DNA of 64,000 nt from Tausonia pullulans (Eukaryota; Basidiomycota; Tremellomycetes; Cystofilobasidiales; Mrakiaceae): positions 198,501 to 262,500 of the forward strand of contig OX637636.1 of the NCBI GenBank assembly GCA_951802195.1. The letters run 5' to 3'. The translations under genes and the position numbers were made by a program. This document shows positions 32,348-44,596 of the stretch, piece by piece. Positions within the stretch are counted from its first letter, which is position 1. Each line of letters begins with the position of its first letter. The notes beneath the pieces are model-generated. The model saw only the letters and a program-made list of their open reading frames with translations, was not told where the DNA came from and ran no database searches.

Positions 32348-33616
32348 ATGTTCTCCCTCCTCTCCTCCCTCCGCGCCGCCGTCCGGCCCTCGGCAGGGCC
32401 GTCTTCCGTCATCTCGTCCCCCGCCGCCGTTGCTGTCGCCGCTCGTCAGACCCGGGCTGTCGCCAGTGTCGGCCTCGGCTCGATTCGCGGCACGCGAGGC
32501 TCTCGCAAGCCCGTTTGTCCGCCTCCCACGACATTCCTTCTGCCCCTTCGTCTGTCGCAAGTATGCCTGACCATATCCGTGCCAATCAGAAAATCCGCTA
32601 CGGTCGTGGAGAGGGGCAGAAGACCGGAGAGGGCGACGGCAAAGGTACCAAGGGTGCAAAGTCCCGTGCCGGAGGCTTCAAGGGTCCCAGGGCGTACGAG
32701 GGTGGCCAAACGCCTGTGACACAGCTCTACCCGAAGCATGGCTTCTTCAACGCGTGCGTCTTCCTAATTGGAGCTCATTGAGCTTGAGCCTGCGCCTTTT
32801 CAGGTGGTACCGGCGAGCGACGCCAGCGCGCTCGACCTCTGCTCTCTCACCTCCAGTCGCGCTGACCCCCGGACATACGACGGGGGCCTGTTTGCCACCA
32901 CGACTGCAGCGGACGCAAGTTCTACCAGCCCGTCAGCCTCGGCACGATCCAGGACTACATCGATCTCAAGCGACTCGACCCGACCGAGACCATCACCGTC
33001 GAGCATATCTTCAAAAGTAATCTGACGCGCGGCTTCAAGAGCGCCAATGGCTTCAAGCTCCTCTCGGCCGGGGTGAGTTGAACGGCCTCGTTGACCCAAG
33101 ACCACTCAAATGACAGACGACTCTTTTTTCCCTTGTTCCTCGCTGCGCGTGTGTGTCTCCTCTCCCATCGTTCACCCTGTCCTGTCTGCACGCGACGCAT
33201 CGCTCAGTTCGAGAAGCTCCGCCAGCCGATTCACATCCGGCCCCACCGCGCCTCGATCGCTGCCATCAAGGCCGTCGAGGCCACCGGCGGCTCCGTTACG
33301 ACCGTCTACCACAACAAGCTCTCATTCGCTCAGGCCTGTAAGCCGGAGCGCTTCGAGGGCCATCTCCAGGTCCGCGAGGCGCTGCCCATGAAGAAGCGCG
33401 ACATTCTCTACTACACGAACTGGTCCGTCTTTTGGAAAATCCCATGCTTGCCTAGGCCGAGGAAGCGAGTTGCACCAGGGGCTGACCAACTGCCGACTTG
33501 CGGGTTCACTTTACAGGGAAAAGCGAGGCTACTTGGCGAAGAAGCCCGAGACGGTGGAGGAGCCCGAGAAGACGCTGTCTCTGCTCGGTCTGCACAGGCC
33601 GACGCCCCGGCGATGA
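32348..33616 (+). CDS. MRPL10: mitochondrial large ribosomal subunit protein uL15m
   Basis: This is the uL15 homologue of the mitochondrial large subunit. The presequence candidate MFSLLSSLRAAVRPSAGPSS at 32348 is Arg/Ser-rich. The core is IRYGRGEGQKTGEGDGKGTK, GFKGPRAYEGGQTPVTQLYP and KHGFFNA, the uL15 signature. An exon from about 32912 continues GRKFYQPVSLGTIQDYIDLK and RGFKSANGFKLLSAG. The exon starting after the acceptor near 33208 reads FEKLRQPIHIRPHRASIAAI and DILYYTNW. The last exon reads EKRGYLAKKPETVEEPEKTL and ends at TGA 33614-33616. The presequence frame and the core frame differ, so an intron of roughly 45 nt (candidate GT near 32470) is needed between them; I could not fix it. 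The alternative is that translation starts in the core frame. The yeast symbol is used by homology. Confidence 0.85.
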
Positions 33617-34014
33617 TATAGAAATTGTACCTTAGATGAATGAACGAAACTGAGCGGGTCAGTTATCTGGTAGAAGCGCAGGGCCGCGAGCTCCCTCACA
33701 GACTGCGGCCACGACGAGGGTTTCATCGTTTGGCCGTTGCCCACCTGAGTTGCAGAGATACCACCCGAGCTTGCGATTCCCTCTCTCTTTTGATTCTTAC
33801 CAAGGACTCAGGTACCCATCGCCTCCTCCCGCCCCTTTCCTGTTTTGAAGACCGCGGTCATGCGCGGTCGAGGGAAGCTGGCCATGGTGAAGCTTGAGAG
33901 AGGAGCCAGCGAGCGAGGCACGAGAGGGTCCTTGCGCGTCATCGCCCCCGTTGTCCCGCGAACCACCATCACCTTCGCTCGCTTCCCTCTCCCCCCTCTC
34001 CGCAGAGAGAGAGG
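33617..34014. other. intergenic region upstream of the kinase gene
   Basis: This is the 3' flank of uL15m and the kinase promoter and leader. A pyrimidine-rich tract precedes the kinase ATG. No gene is seen. Confidence 0.4.
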
Positions 34015-37000
34015 ATGTACGCCTCCCAATATGCTCCTCAGCAGCATAAACAGCAGCAGCAGCAGCAATTGCCCCTTCATCAGCAGTTCTTCTCGCCTCC
34101 CCCGGGTCAGCACTTCCAGTCGCCGCCGCCCCAGCAACAGCAGCAGCAACAACACAAGGGCACGCTTGCGCCAGGCCAGCAACTCACCGTCGGTAAAGTC
34201 AAGGTCACCGTCGAGAAGTATCTCTCGGAAGGTGAGGGCCCCCTCCTTCCTTCCTCGCTCGAAGCCCTGAGTCTGACGACTCCCCTCTCCCCTGCCATCA
34301 TCATGCGTGTCCGGTTCTTCCTCCCAATCTGGTGTCGTTGTCGGCTCCTTCGTCATGATGACCAGGTGGCTTTGCCCACGTGTATCTAGTACAGAGTCAG
34401 AAGCCTATTGGAGGCACGATGCGTCTTGTCCTCAAGCGTGTCGCCGTACGGGAGAAGCCGTTGCTCGAGGAGGTCCGGAGGGAAGTCGAGGTCATGGTAC
34501 GTTGCCTCGAACCTCCTTTTTCAGTCCAGGGTCGCATGATGGCGCATGTCCGGGGGAACCTTGTGTTGTCTGTGCTCGGAGGGACGGGGATACTCGCGTA
34601 CGAGGGCTGCGTCGCGCAAGAGACCTTGTGCGAGAGATGGTTTGGCTGGCCGCGTCGCGTTGTTGAATGAAGTGGTTAGCCTTACGCCGAAGAGCAGAGC
34701 TCATAGCCTGCTGTCTCCTCGATTAGGGGCTTCCGGGCCTTGATTATCAGGGCTTGATCTTCCGTTCTCTCATCTCGTCGGGTCGATCTGGACGCGCGCT
34801 TTCTTCGATCTTTGCCAACCTCACCGTCCGCTTGTGTCCGCTACAGAAACAACTCCGAGGACACCCCAACATTGTCAATCTCATCGATGCCGATGCATTC
34901 AAGGTGCGCTTTCCTTCTCTCTCTCACGTGACGGCCCCCTCTCTCACACCTCAAGTCCAACAGCTCCCCGACGGGACCCACGAGGTCTTGATTCTGATGG
35001 AGTTCTGCGCAGGTTTGTTCTCTTCTCCGATCTCATCACTGCGGTCTTGGCGGCTGATTTTTTTTGCATCTGACAGGCGGCGGCATCATTGACATGATGA
35101 ACCGTCGGCTCCGCGAGCGTCTGACCGAGGAGGAGATTCTTCAGGTCTTTGTCGATATTTGCGAAGTGAGCCTAGACTCTTGCATCTCCTGTGGTCCTGC
35201 TGGGAGCTATCCTGACCTGGAAGTGCTCTAACTAGGGAGTCGCCAAAATGCACTCACTCTCGCCTCCTCTTATACATCGAGATCTCAAGGTGGGCGACGT
35301 CGGGCTGCGTTTTCTCCAGCGACAAGGCGACTGACCTATCCACTCTTGGCTCATCAGGTCGAGAATATTCTCCAGTCGTCTCCCACTCTCTTCAAGCTCT
35401 GCGACTTTGGATCCGTGGCGACACCGAGACCGCCTCCGTCGTCAGTCGCCGGGATACGCGAGGTTGAGCTCGACATCAACACGCACACGACGATGCAGTA
35501 CCGTGCACCTGAGATGGTGGATGTTTACCAGAGGAGAATCATCGATGAAAAAAGTGGTGAGCTTCCAGCTCTTCGAGTACGTCGGTTCTCGTCAAGGCAC
35601 CCCTGATCTTTGTTCTTCTGTAGACATCTGGGCCCTCGGAGTCCTCTTGTACAAGCTCTGCTACTACACAACCCCCTTGTCAATCCGCCATATTGCAACA
35701 CCTCTCGTTGTTCCTGTGACTAATGTTCCCGTCTCCTTTACAGCGAGGAACACGGCCCTCTTGCCATCCTCAACGTCCAATACCGCGTTCCTCCATTCCC
35801 GGTTTATTCCAACCGAATGAACCTGCTCATCGGTGAGGACTTTTGCGGCCGTCGCTTGCTTGAGCATGGGCTGACTCTACACACGACTGTTATTCGCTTC
35901 AGGTTCAATGCTGCAGGAGCACGGCCATCAGCGGCCCTCGGCCGTCCAGATCCTCACAACTGTCCACACGATGCGGGGGACTAAGTCGCTGTTTACCTAC
36001 GTGCGCTCTTCTCTTGGTTTTTACTCCGAGCGGAAATCCGCTGACAGCGAGCCTTCTGTCGGAACAGTCTGAGCCCCTCAAGCACTCTCCCTCTAGTAAG
36101 CCGCCGGCTCAAAACCTCTTTGACATCATCTCGTCGGCCGATCCTGTACCTCCACCGCCATCCATGCCGGAAATCACCCCGATGCGGCGGGGTCGCCCTA
36201 CGCGAGCTGGTGGAACAGAGCACGCCCCCGCGGCGCCGGCGGCGTCTTCACCGACATCAGCATCTCGACCGAGTGTCCAAGACCAGGTCAAAAAGGCTTT
36301 GATGAACCTCACGGGCGAACAAGAGCCCGCCCTTCCGCCTCACCCTCCGCCTAAGAGGGAATCGTCAACCGGAGGCTTCGGCGGTGACTTCATGGGCAAC
36401 GCATCTGCTTCTCAGGCCTCCCCCTCTTTCTCGGCGACAGCAGGGAGCAACCCGAACGCATCGTCGAGCTCAAACAACGAATGGCAGAGCCGACCGACGC
36501 TCCCCACCCGCCTCTCTGCCCAAATGTCCCCGCCACCCATCTCCACATCGCCGGCCGCGTTCGATGGCTTTGCTGATCTCATCGAGCCCTCCAACCCCCC
36601 TTCGATGTCTGCCACCTTGGCCTCGCCCTCCACTTGGAAGCCTCTCCCCACTGGAGGTTTTCCGCCAGTCGAACCGCCAGTCGCGAACAAGCCAAGCCTT
36701 CCCCTCTCTACCACAGACGGCGCTTCGTCTAAGGATGCTTTCTCGGGCTTCGGCGAGTCTTTCGGTGACTCCTTCATCCCCTCCAAGCCTCGGGAGGCAG
36801 TGCGGTCCTTGCCCCTGTCCGCTTCGGAGCCTTCTTTGCAGAAGTCGCCGACGGATCCTAAGCTCCCTTCCTCGCCCACGTTCGACGAGCGCTTCCCCAG
36901 TATAGAGTCTTTGGATGCGCTCCCGTCAAAGGCGCTTGGGTCGCCACCTTCGGGGGAGCGAGAGCTTTCGCCTGGGACGTCCTCGGCCGGCCGGGCTCGC

Positions 37001-38485
37001 AACAAGGCCTCGTCTTTTGACCGGATTCTACCTTCGGTGGAATCCTCGTCTCCGCCTTCTTTGGCGCCGTTCCGTCCCAGCTTGACGTCGACGTACGTCT
37101 CCCACGGCGGCCGTAACCATACCGGGCCCTCGGTGCCGTCGGTCTCGACTTCGGCCGGCATCAGGCTGCCCACGTCTGTGCAGCCTCGCTCGACCCACGT
37201 CACGGGAGCCGCGATGGAGCCTTCGTCCATTGGACGCCAAGAGCCTGCGGCCGCTTCCAAGGAGATCGAGGCTGTGCCTACAGGCAAGAAGGTCCGCGAA
37301 GACTGGCTCACCGGCGATGACGGCTACTCGGCCCTCTCCGATCCCCACACGCTCCACAAAGCCATGGCCCCGGAGCGGGTGCCCGCCTCGAAGAAACCGA
37401 CACCTGCGCCAAAGCCCAAGAACATCGGCTCCTATTCGTCGATGACCTCGTTCGTCAAAGAGAGCGAGAACCAGTCTGCGCCTTCGTCCAACCAGGCCCA
37501 TAAGCGGGCGTCTCTCCCTCCTCCCACGGCTGCCAAGCCTGCCAGTCTCGCGTCCAAACCAGCCCGTCCCAAGCTCGGTGAGGCTAAACCCTCGTCATCG
37601 TCATCCATCACAAGCGATCAGTGGTCGCCCCTCGAGGCCGCTCGAGCCCAGTTCAAGGACCCGCAACCGAGTCCGGAAAGCGCATATGCTGCTCCACCTC
37701 CTCTACTGACTGATTCGCAGCCGGCCAAGCCTGCATCGACCAGAGTTATTTCCCCCTCTGTTGCCCCGTCCTTGCCTGATCAGCCTCCGACCGCCAGCCG
37801 CACGTACTCGAACGGCTCAGGAACCGTCCGACCTATCGGCCCCCGTCAGCCTGGGCAGACGCTCACCTCGCCCCCAATGCCGGTCAAACCTCAGATTGGC
37901 CGCGGCTTCTCTACCTCATCCACGTCGTCATCCGCTTCGGCTTCGGCTTCCTTCTCCCAACAGCCAAAGCGGCTCCCAATCGTTGATGCCGAATCGGCCT
38001 CGTCCTTCCTACGCATTTCTCCAGCGAGCGGTAGATCGCACACCGGTCGATCCCAGGCGTCACCCTCCTTTTCTTCGACTTCCCCTTCGTCCACCATCTC
38101 TTCCTTCTCCGCGACCTCGCGCGCCCGGCCCCAAAGTCTCTATGTCTCCAGCCCCTCCGCCGAGCCTCGCACGAACCCCGTTGCGAGTGTGCACGCTGCG
38201 TCTGCGCCCAAGCTTGTCGCGCCGAGCCCTCAGCGACGAGCCAGCCTCACAACCGGCATGATCCAGAACTTTGAGGTCAAGACTAGCGCTTCAAACAGCG
38301 CAGCAGGAACGGGGACGAAAGTGTCCACGGTATCTCAGCCTAGCCCCGGCCCCTCACAGGCCGCACTTTCGCTTGATGGACGCGCCGTCTTTAAGCCGGC
38401 GGCTGAAGAGGCGGAGAGAAGTCCGGAACGGCTGAGTGTCAAGGACCGGATTGGCATGTGGCAGAAACAGGGGGGTGGGAGGTAA
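34015..38485 (+). CDS. Ark1/Prk1/AAK1-family serine/threonine kinase (actin and endocytosis regulator)
   Basis: Kinases of this family (yeast ARK1, PRK1, AKL1; animal AAK1, GAK) phosphorylate endocytic coat proteins to disassemble actin patches. The start at 34015 gives MYASQYAPQQHKQQQQQQLP, with two polyQ tracts. Then come VGKVKVTVEKYLSEGGFAHV (Gly-rich loop), MRLVLKRVAVREK (VAIK-type lysine), KQLRGHPNIVNLIDADAFK, LPDGTHEVLILMEFC and GGGIIDMMNRRLRERLTEEE. The catalytic loop is HRDLKVEN and the magnesium loop DFGS. The family signature THTTMQYRAPEMVDVYQ is followed by [20 protein letters not shown], and the domain closes HQRPSAVQILTTVHTMRGTK. The active-site residues are all present. The last exon, from about 36069, encodes about 800 disordered residues rich in Ser, Pro and Ala, with many PxxP motifs that could bind SH3 domains. 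There are about eleven exons. Stop is at 38483-38485. Confidence 0.92.
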
Positions 38486-38579
38486 TGTTCGCTGCGAATG
38501 AGATGCAGATATATCGGCTATCCCGGTCTCGCTCCCGATTTATCATTCCTGGTTCCCTGCCCCGCAGCTCAGCCTTCCT
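38486..38579. other. 3' flank of the kinase gene
   Basis: A short spacer; nothing is seen in it. Confidence 0.4.
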
Positions 38580-39356
38580 TCACCGCTCCATCAGTCTGAA
38601 GACTACGGAGGCCAAGCTCTTAAGTTGTAGGACCTGAATGAGGGAGGGAGGGGAGCTCATGCCCAGTCTTCTGGTGGGCAGCAGCAACAGGAGGGGGATA
38701 GCTTCTGATCTCAGATACAGGAAGGCTCTGTCTGAAGTGACGAGATCGAGTGACGTAGGGGATGCTCGGGCCGGGTAGACATCTGTAGAGGCTGCAGTTC
38801 GTACAAGCAAATAGTGAGATCATACGAATTGGTGTGCGCGTGAGCGAGAGAGTCTGTTCAAGCTCACGAATCGTCTAGGCACATCTCCTCTAGGCCATCC
38901 TTGAGGGTTGCTCCCAACCCATCTAGCAGTCTCTACGCGTCGTGGATGACGGTGCCTCTGAGTGTAAGCGACTGGAGTCCAGAGCGGCCTTCCAGGGCAA
39001 GGTGGAGCTAGTCGACGGTCAAGGCGCTGGTTGACAAGGAGAGTGTTTGACCGAGGGAGATGTCGAGCCGTGTGGGGAGGTGTTGTTCTTCCAGGAGCGA
39101 GAGGAGGAGGAGGACCTCTAAAAAGGTTTCGAGAGAGTAAAGCTTCGTGATTGACTCGAGTTCTCCGTGGGAGAAGTTCGTTGCGAAGGAACAGCGGAGC
39201 AATATGATGAGCACGGAACACGCGAGGCACCTGGATGATCGATATTTTACCGTGCAGAATCTCGCGGGGAAGGCTGCCAAGGGAGCCAAAGGGAAGAGGG
39301 CAGGCCTGAAGCTCTACCTCACAGCGGAACGAAGCGAGATCGGTGCTGGGCCACAT
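38580..39356 (-). pseudogene. possible decayed leucine-rich (F-box-like) gene
   Basis: On the minus strand several neighbouring pieces in different frames look protein-like: LGSLPREILHGKISIIQVPR, which resembles an F-box start, then ESITKLYSLETFLEVLLLL and LHLALEGRSGLQSLTLRG, which look like leucine-rich repeats, and finally LRSEAIPLLLLLPTRR. No single frame carries them: an in-frame TGA or TAG follows SALTVD and others follow. Splice sites that would remove the breaks are not obvious. The simplest reading is a host gene in decay. It could also be an intron-rich live gene that I cannot parse. Confidence 0.3.
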
Positions 39357-39850
39357 GGGAATGCCTTCTTAGTACAAGAAGGCCTGCGGTCTTGTCAGGA
39401 TGTCGTGACCGATTAGTCTCCGCATCTCGTGAAGATGTGCCGCTATCGCCTCCTCCTTATATAGAGCAGAATATTCCAGGATCCACATAGCTAGTCAAAT
39501 CCTGTTTAATGATGCGAGATATGGTGGGATGGGTTCTTCTGCTTAAAGGACCGTCCAGCCCTTTTGTAGCATTGCGCGAGTGAGCACCCTCCCTGCTGGA
39601 TCTCGGAAGTTCGAGCAGTCCCAAATTGCCGAGGTGACCCCTTTTGCATGCTGTGATGATTCAATTTCTGGAGCTCAGAAAGGTGCGAGTTCGACTGCGC
39701 CTAATGTGCAGTTCCTCAGGGTCGACGAAGCGAATGCACACCCGGACCACCTCAGTACCAGAGTCCAACATGGAAAGATACTGCGATCAATTCACGTCAT
39801 GAGTCGTTTCTGGAAAATGTACGTCAAGATCCCCTGGGTTGTCGGTCCCC
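39357..39850. other. intergenic region left of the Opi1-like gene
   Basis: This is the 3' flank of the Opi1-like gene. A plus-strand open frame at 39580-39870 has no family resemblance. Nothing else is seen. Confidence 0.4.
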
Positions 39851-42554
39851 TCAGTCCACCAGCATCTTAGCAGGACAACTCGGCCCCGCTGCCCCCGCAT
39901 CGCGACTCTCGGTAGGACGACGCTCAGCCGAAGATGCGACTGTGTCGACAGCCCCTTCGGTGGCGGGGTGGGCGACGCCGTTGATGATAACCCGACTCTT
40001 CTTGCTGTCCCTCACATCACCGTCCTCAAGAGCCGCGAGCGTGTGATGTCTTCGCCGATCGGCCTCGTGCTCCATGGCCACCTCAGTCTCCCCGATCGTC
40101 GTCGCTGCCCAAGTCTCGATTTGCTCAGAGAACGTGCTTGGAGGTGTATCGTACTTGCTCGGTAGCGGTGGAGGCGCCGAGTAGTCGCTTCCGCCCTTGC
40201 TGGCTCCGGCGGCGGCCTCCTGCTGTTTCTCACGCTGACGTTGTAGGCCGAGCAGGCGAAGACGTTCGATCCATCTGAACAAAGATTGAACTTCAGCGCT
40301 GGGAGCTTGCTATCCAATGACGACAAGAGGAAAGAGAGCTGCTACGCACGCCTCAGCTCGCTCGAGACTTTCGCCAAATACTTGAGCGCATCCCTGCAGC
40401 ATATCCAAACTCTCGACGGCGAGGACGAGGACTCTTCCAGCAGCGCCCCGGGCAATGCCCACTGTCGGCTCAAGCGAGCCCGCGACAGCGACAGCGCCCG
40501 CGTCAACGCCACCGGGAGAGATCTCGCCAGGGACCAACATCTGAGCCGTGCCCTCCTGCCATCGCTCTGGGAGACTGAGCACGAACCCGCGAACGGTGTT
40601 GCGCGCGGGCTCCGGAAGGGCGTTGCCAGCGTACTTGGAAACAACATCGAGCACCTTGCGAATTGTCGTCGTCACGTCTGCCTTGAGGTGAGACAGCGTT
40701 TGGAGGGATCCAGGGGCGACGAGGGCGTTAGAGGGGGTCGATTCCGACGAGAGCGAGGCGATGAAGTTCCGGAGAAGGTGGATCCGATTCTCGAGATGAG
40801 CGGTTGCGTACTGGCAAGGAACCAAGCATAGAACACATACGTCAGCGAAGTTAAACAACAGCTTGATGCAAGGAGGGGAAAAGTCAAAACGCACCTGAAG
40901 CCACTGCAAGCAGTACTTGAGCGACTTCATGGATTCCTCCGAGACTGCCGCACCAATACCGCCAGCTGTCATGCCGGCCTCGACGAGGATGCCCTGCCAA
41001 CGTGAGCCCTGATGAGGGGGCTGCTGAGGCACAAGGGCATTCTGCGAGTTGGGCGACAGAGCATCATCTTCATCGTCCTCGTCATCATCGTCGGCTCCTG
41101 TTGAAATTAAGGTATGCGCGTGGGTTGCTGTCAGCAGCTGTGTCAAACTTGGAAAGCATGGCAGCGGGGACCCTGGGGAAAGAGAGGAGCGCACCACGCC
41201 TCCTCCTGCGCAGGCCACTTGCAACGTTGCTGACTGGACCTCTGCCCTCCTCCTCCGAATCCCGAAGCCACTCATCCTCCCTCCGCGCACGGTAGCCTCC
41301 AGCAGCGCTCGAATGACCGCGAGCGCCGCCCAGCTTACGCGGCGAAGGGGCTTCACCGCCGTCGTCGGCATGATCTGTTGCCCCTCCGATCGAGGAGGCT
41401 GTCGAGGAGACGGAATGCCGGCGGCGGTGGTCAAGGCGGCCAAGCGAGGGAGAAGGGATTGGCTGGGCGGCTGGGGCAGCAGGGTTCGCGGAGACGAACT
41501 AGATATCAAGCAGGTCGGCTCTGTTCTGGTCAGCGGAAGTCGTAAGAGATGATCAAGATGGAGAGGCCGCACCCCAACGCGTTCGAGTGTTTTGTAGCCC
41601 CACTCGTCCATCCCCCGAGTCAGACTACCACGAGGGTCGATCCGGTCCATGACAGGTTTCGAGAACGTCTTGACGGAGCTTTCCACCATCTCTGCGCCGT
41701 ACTGGAAAACCAAAGAGAAAAACACGACATGAGAATCTACTCCTGCATCTTGGGGCACGCGTCGAGGCGAATGAACAGACCTTCACGACACGGCTGCTTC
41801 CCTTGGCTGTCTCGTACGCACGCAAGGTGGTCTCGACAACGGGGATACGAGAGACGCGAGAGACTGTATCTGATGAGGGCACATACGGTCGGGAGGAGGA
41901 GGAAACGGAACGGCGAGCAGGCCGCGGGCTGGGGATCGGGTGAGGGCGGACGTGTGAGTCGGGCGAACGACAGGGTGAAGAACTAGATTGGTAGGACGCA
42001 CGAAAGCGAAGTGGAGGAGAATGACGAGTCGAGCGAAGGCGTGTTGGTTCCCGTAGAAGTGGGAGTAAGTGAGGGTAGTGCTGGGGAGGGGGTAAAAGAG
42101 AAGGACGTCCGGGATCAGCAAGGAATGGCCTTGAGTCGCCTTCAGGTGAGGGCGGCGGGGCGAATGAGAAGGTGCGTTATGGCACGAGGAGGATGGGGAG
42201 GAAGAGGATCCCGGGGATGCACGTGATTCCCGAACTTGCCCCACCCAGTCCGGACTCTTGCTCTCCATCCTCCCCCTTCTTCTGTCCAGCGCCATAGCAA
42301 GTACGACTAAGGCTTTCTCTACATTCCCCGGCTTCTGCTAGCTTGCCAGTATTTGCTCGCTCCCACTCTTTGTTCGTTTACTCACAGCTCTGGATACCGC
42401 CGCCTCTGCCCGGGTCGCCGCCGCCGCCCGTCATGAGCTCGGTGAGCGCGCTGAGAGCTATCATCTCGTCCTCCTCGCGGCCCTTCCACCCGCCGAACCC
42501 GGGCTCAACGTTGTGCGAATCCGAGCCGGCGTGGGATGGTAGCCGGGCGGTCAT
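39851..42554 (-). CDS. OPI1: Opi1-family transcriptional regulator
   Basis: In Saccharomyces Opi1 represses phospholipid (inositol/choline) genes and is held at the ER by phosphatidic acid. The proposed start MTARLPSHAGSDSHNVEPGF (42554) leads to EEDEMIALSALTELMTGGGG, the Opi1 N-terminal helix. Next come SKSPDWVGQ, VSRIPVVETTLRAYETAKGS, YGAEMVESSVKTFSKPVMDR and GSLTRGMDEWGYKTLERVG. A long variable insert contains RAREDEW-like charged sequence and an acidic run ADDDDEDDEDDALSPNSQNA. Then SRWQGILVEAGMTAGGIGAA, SEESMKSLKYCLQWLQ, YATAHLENRIHLLRNFIASL and the C-terminal TIRKVLDVVSKYAGNALPEP, ERAEAWIERLRLLGLQRQ. The protein ends CPAKMLVD, with stop at 39851-39853. There are eight or so exons. The block order is that of the Opi1 domain. 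Whether it represses the same genes in this fungus is unknown; no leucine zipper is obvious. Confidence 0.87.
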
Positions 42555-44190
42555 GCGTTCAATGGAGGCGGGAAGGCTAGGGGTGGATGGATCTCGTAGA
42601 GCGCGGGAGTGACTGGAAACCGAGGAGGCAAAGGCGCGCGTAGGCGGCGACCTTTTGGGCAAGAGTATCTGACGGCAGGAGAGTGTCGCAGGGATGGCCT
42701 GACTGGCTGACTGAGGCGTTGATGTTGGGAGCGGGAGCGGAAGGGGCTGGCGGATGAGGGGGCTGTTGTTAGAGGTGGTGGGTGGGTGGGCTTGCGTCGC
42801 GCGCGCTGCCGTTCCAGAGCTAGGATGAAAGGCGACCGAGGTCCCGAGTCCCACGGTCGACCCGCGGCCTAATGCCTCCACTGTCACTCTTACCATGGAG
42901 TGCGGCTGTTTTTTTCTGCTGGATTGTCGTTATCAACTCGGCCTTCTCTCCCTCTATCGTACCTCCTCGGTTCCTTATCGCTGTTTACGTTGAACATGAG
43001 GTCATCGATGGTCGCCGCGCGGAGGGTCTCACACTTTGGGTGGCTGTCGCGCAGCCTCTATGTATGTGCCCCGAAAGTCAGAGCTTCCTCAATGTGTCCA
43101 CATAAGCGAAGAATGGTAGACGAAGTACATCGAAGGTGTGCTTTCATTCGGCCCTCCAGCGCACCCTTACCCCTCTCTCGCTGTCGGTCTGCTCCGGCGA
43201 CCTCCATAGTGGGGTTGACGCGTCTCGACGAGCCCTTCAACTCCAATAATCAGCGCTACGCTCTCTCTTTCCTCTCGCTCAGCTCTTCCCTAACCCAGGT
43301 GCGTCTGTCTTGCTGGCCCCTCTTCATGACGTGACCCTCCATGTTCGCCATGACGGCCTTCGCTCTCGCCCTGCTCAGATCGCGTCACGGGCGGTCGTCC
43401 TCTTCCCCTTCGATCAACTTTAGCGGCATCTGGCAGGTTTCTCACCCTGCTAAATACCACCATCTAAGTCGAATTTCAGTCGAACTTCATCCCAACAACT
43501 ATCACCTCACCAGCTTCCGCCAGTCAACGGCGGTCTTTCGCATTCCCAAGTGCGTTCGCAGACTCAGTCAGGGCTCGCTGCTGCTCCAACCTCTCCGTTG
43601 AGTGGGATATTGATTCCTGCTTATAGATTTGAAGTAGCTTAGCTTCAGAATTACATTTTCATCATGTTTCAGAAACGTAACGCCTTGGTCTTTTCGAGCC
43701 TCGCCGCGCTATTCTGCTGCTCTTGATAACTCGTCTGATCTCGACAGCGACCTATTCCGGATCCCAATCCCAACTTGTTCATGGTCAACGCGGAGATCTG
43801 AGGAACTTAGGCTCTCCTCGCGCTCGTGGCCGAACCAGGGGACGTCCTCTCATACAACGCGACTTGGAGCCAGGCAGTGGACAAAAGCTGTTCTCGATCC
43901 TCCGCTGATGGTAACCATCCCTCGTCAGTACTCACTTCACAGCTCTTCATGTCAACTTGTAATGCATATACAATCTCATGAAAGCGCGATAATATTGAGG
44001 ACGACGATCATGGACGGGCCGACGAAGAAGACAGCGACAACGAGGCATCATCAGGTCAATGGCTCGCTTTTTGACGAGAGCTCTCCTTCCTCCTTATGCC
44101 AGGCTCGAAAGAGGTGGACTGCTCATTGAAGATTCTGCCTCTTTGGACTTTGGACGAGGAGAAAGTCGTAAACTGAACAGCCCCTCTCAG
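42555..44190. other. intergenic region between the Opi1-like gene and the retroelement nest
   Basis: The first 350 bases likely hold the 5' UTR of the Opi1-like gene and possibly another short coding exon. From 43100 to 43620 two plus-strand pieces look weakly protein-like (TRLDEPFNSNNQRYALSFLS and RQSTAVFRIPK) but cannot be named or joined. 43620-44190 has lower GC and no signal. Confidence 0.35.
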
Positions 44191-44546
44191 TGTTAGGATT
44201 GGCCCAAGGGTCAAGGGCTAAAGATGACGTGGGGTAGGGGGCGTAGGTGGAGTAGTAGACTGAAGTGATGGCAGTGACACAGGCTCGCTTCGAGGTCTTG
44301 GGCAGGTTCTTCGAATCCAAATGGTAGTCAGAGTGTAGAACAAAATGTACGATGAACTGAGTGTCTTATGGGCTAAGGGTGAGAAAACAAAGAGTGTGTG
44401 ACAGTGTGGCTGAAGAGAGGCTAAAAATATGGAAGCTGAGCAATTAAGGGCGATGCTACACAGACGAGGAGCCGAGGTGGCGGGTCCGCGAGATTCTGCA
44501 GCCACATAAGCGCAGAGCCTATGTAGTGAATCGTGAGATCCTGACA
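44191..44546 (-). repeat. LTR of gypsy copy A
   Basis: It runs from TGTTAGGAT to ATCCTGACA, 356 bp, with the short inverted termini TGTTAGGAT/TGTCAGGAT. It is followed inward by a purine/C-rich tract where the polypurine tract would lie on the minus strand. Confidence 0.88.
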
Positions 44547-44596
44547 GGAGCCCCCGGCTAAGGCCCGAACTCCTGAGAGGGCAAACGACTTGAGAG

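Noticed and set aside
39580-39870. 96-codon plus-strand open frame downstream of the Opi1-like gene
   Set aside because: No family resemblance, and its end overlaps the antisense of the Opi1-like last exon.
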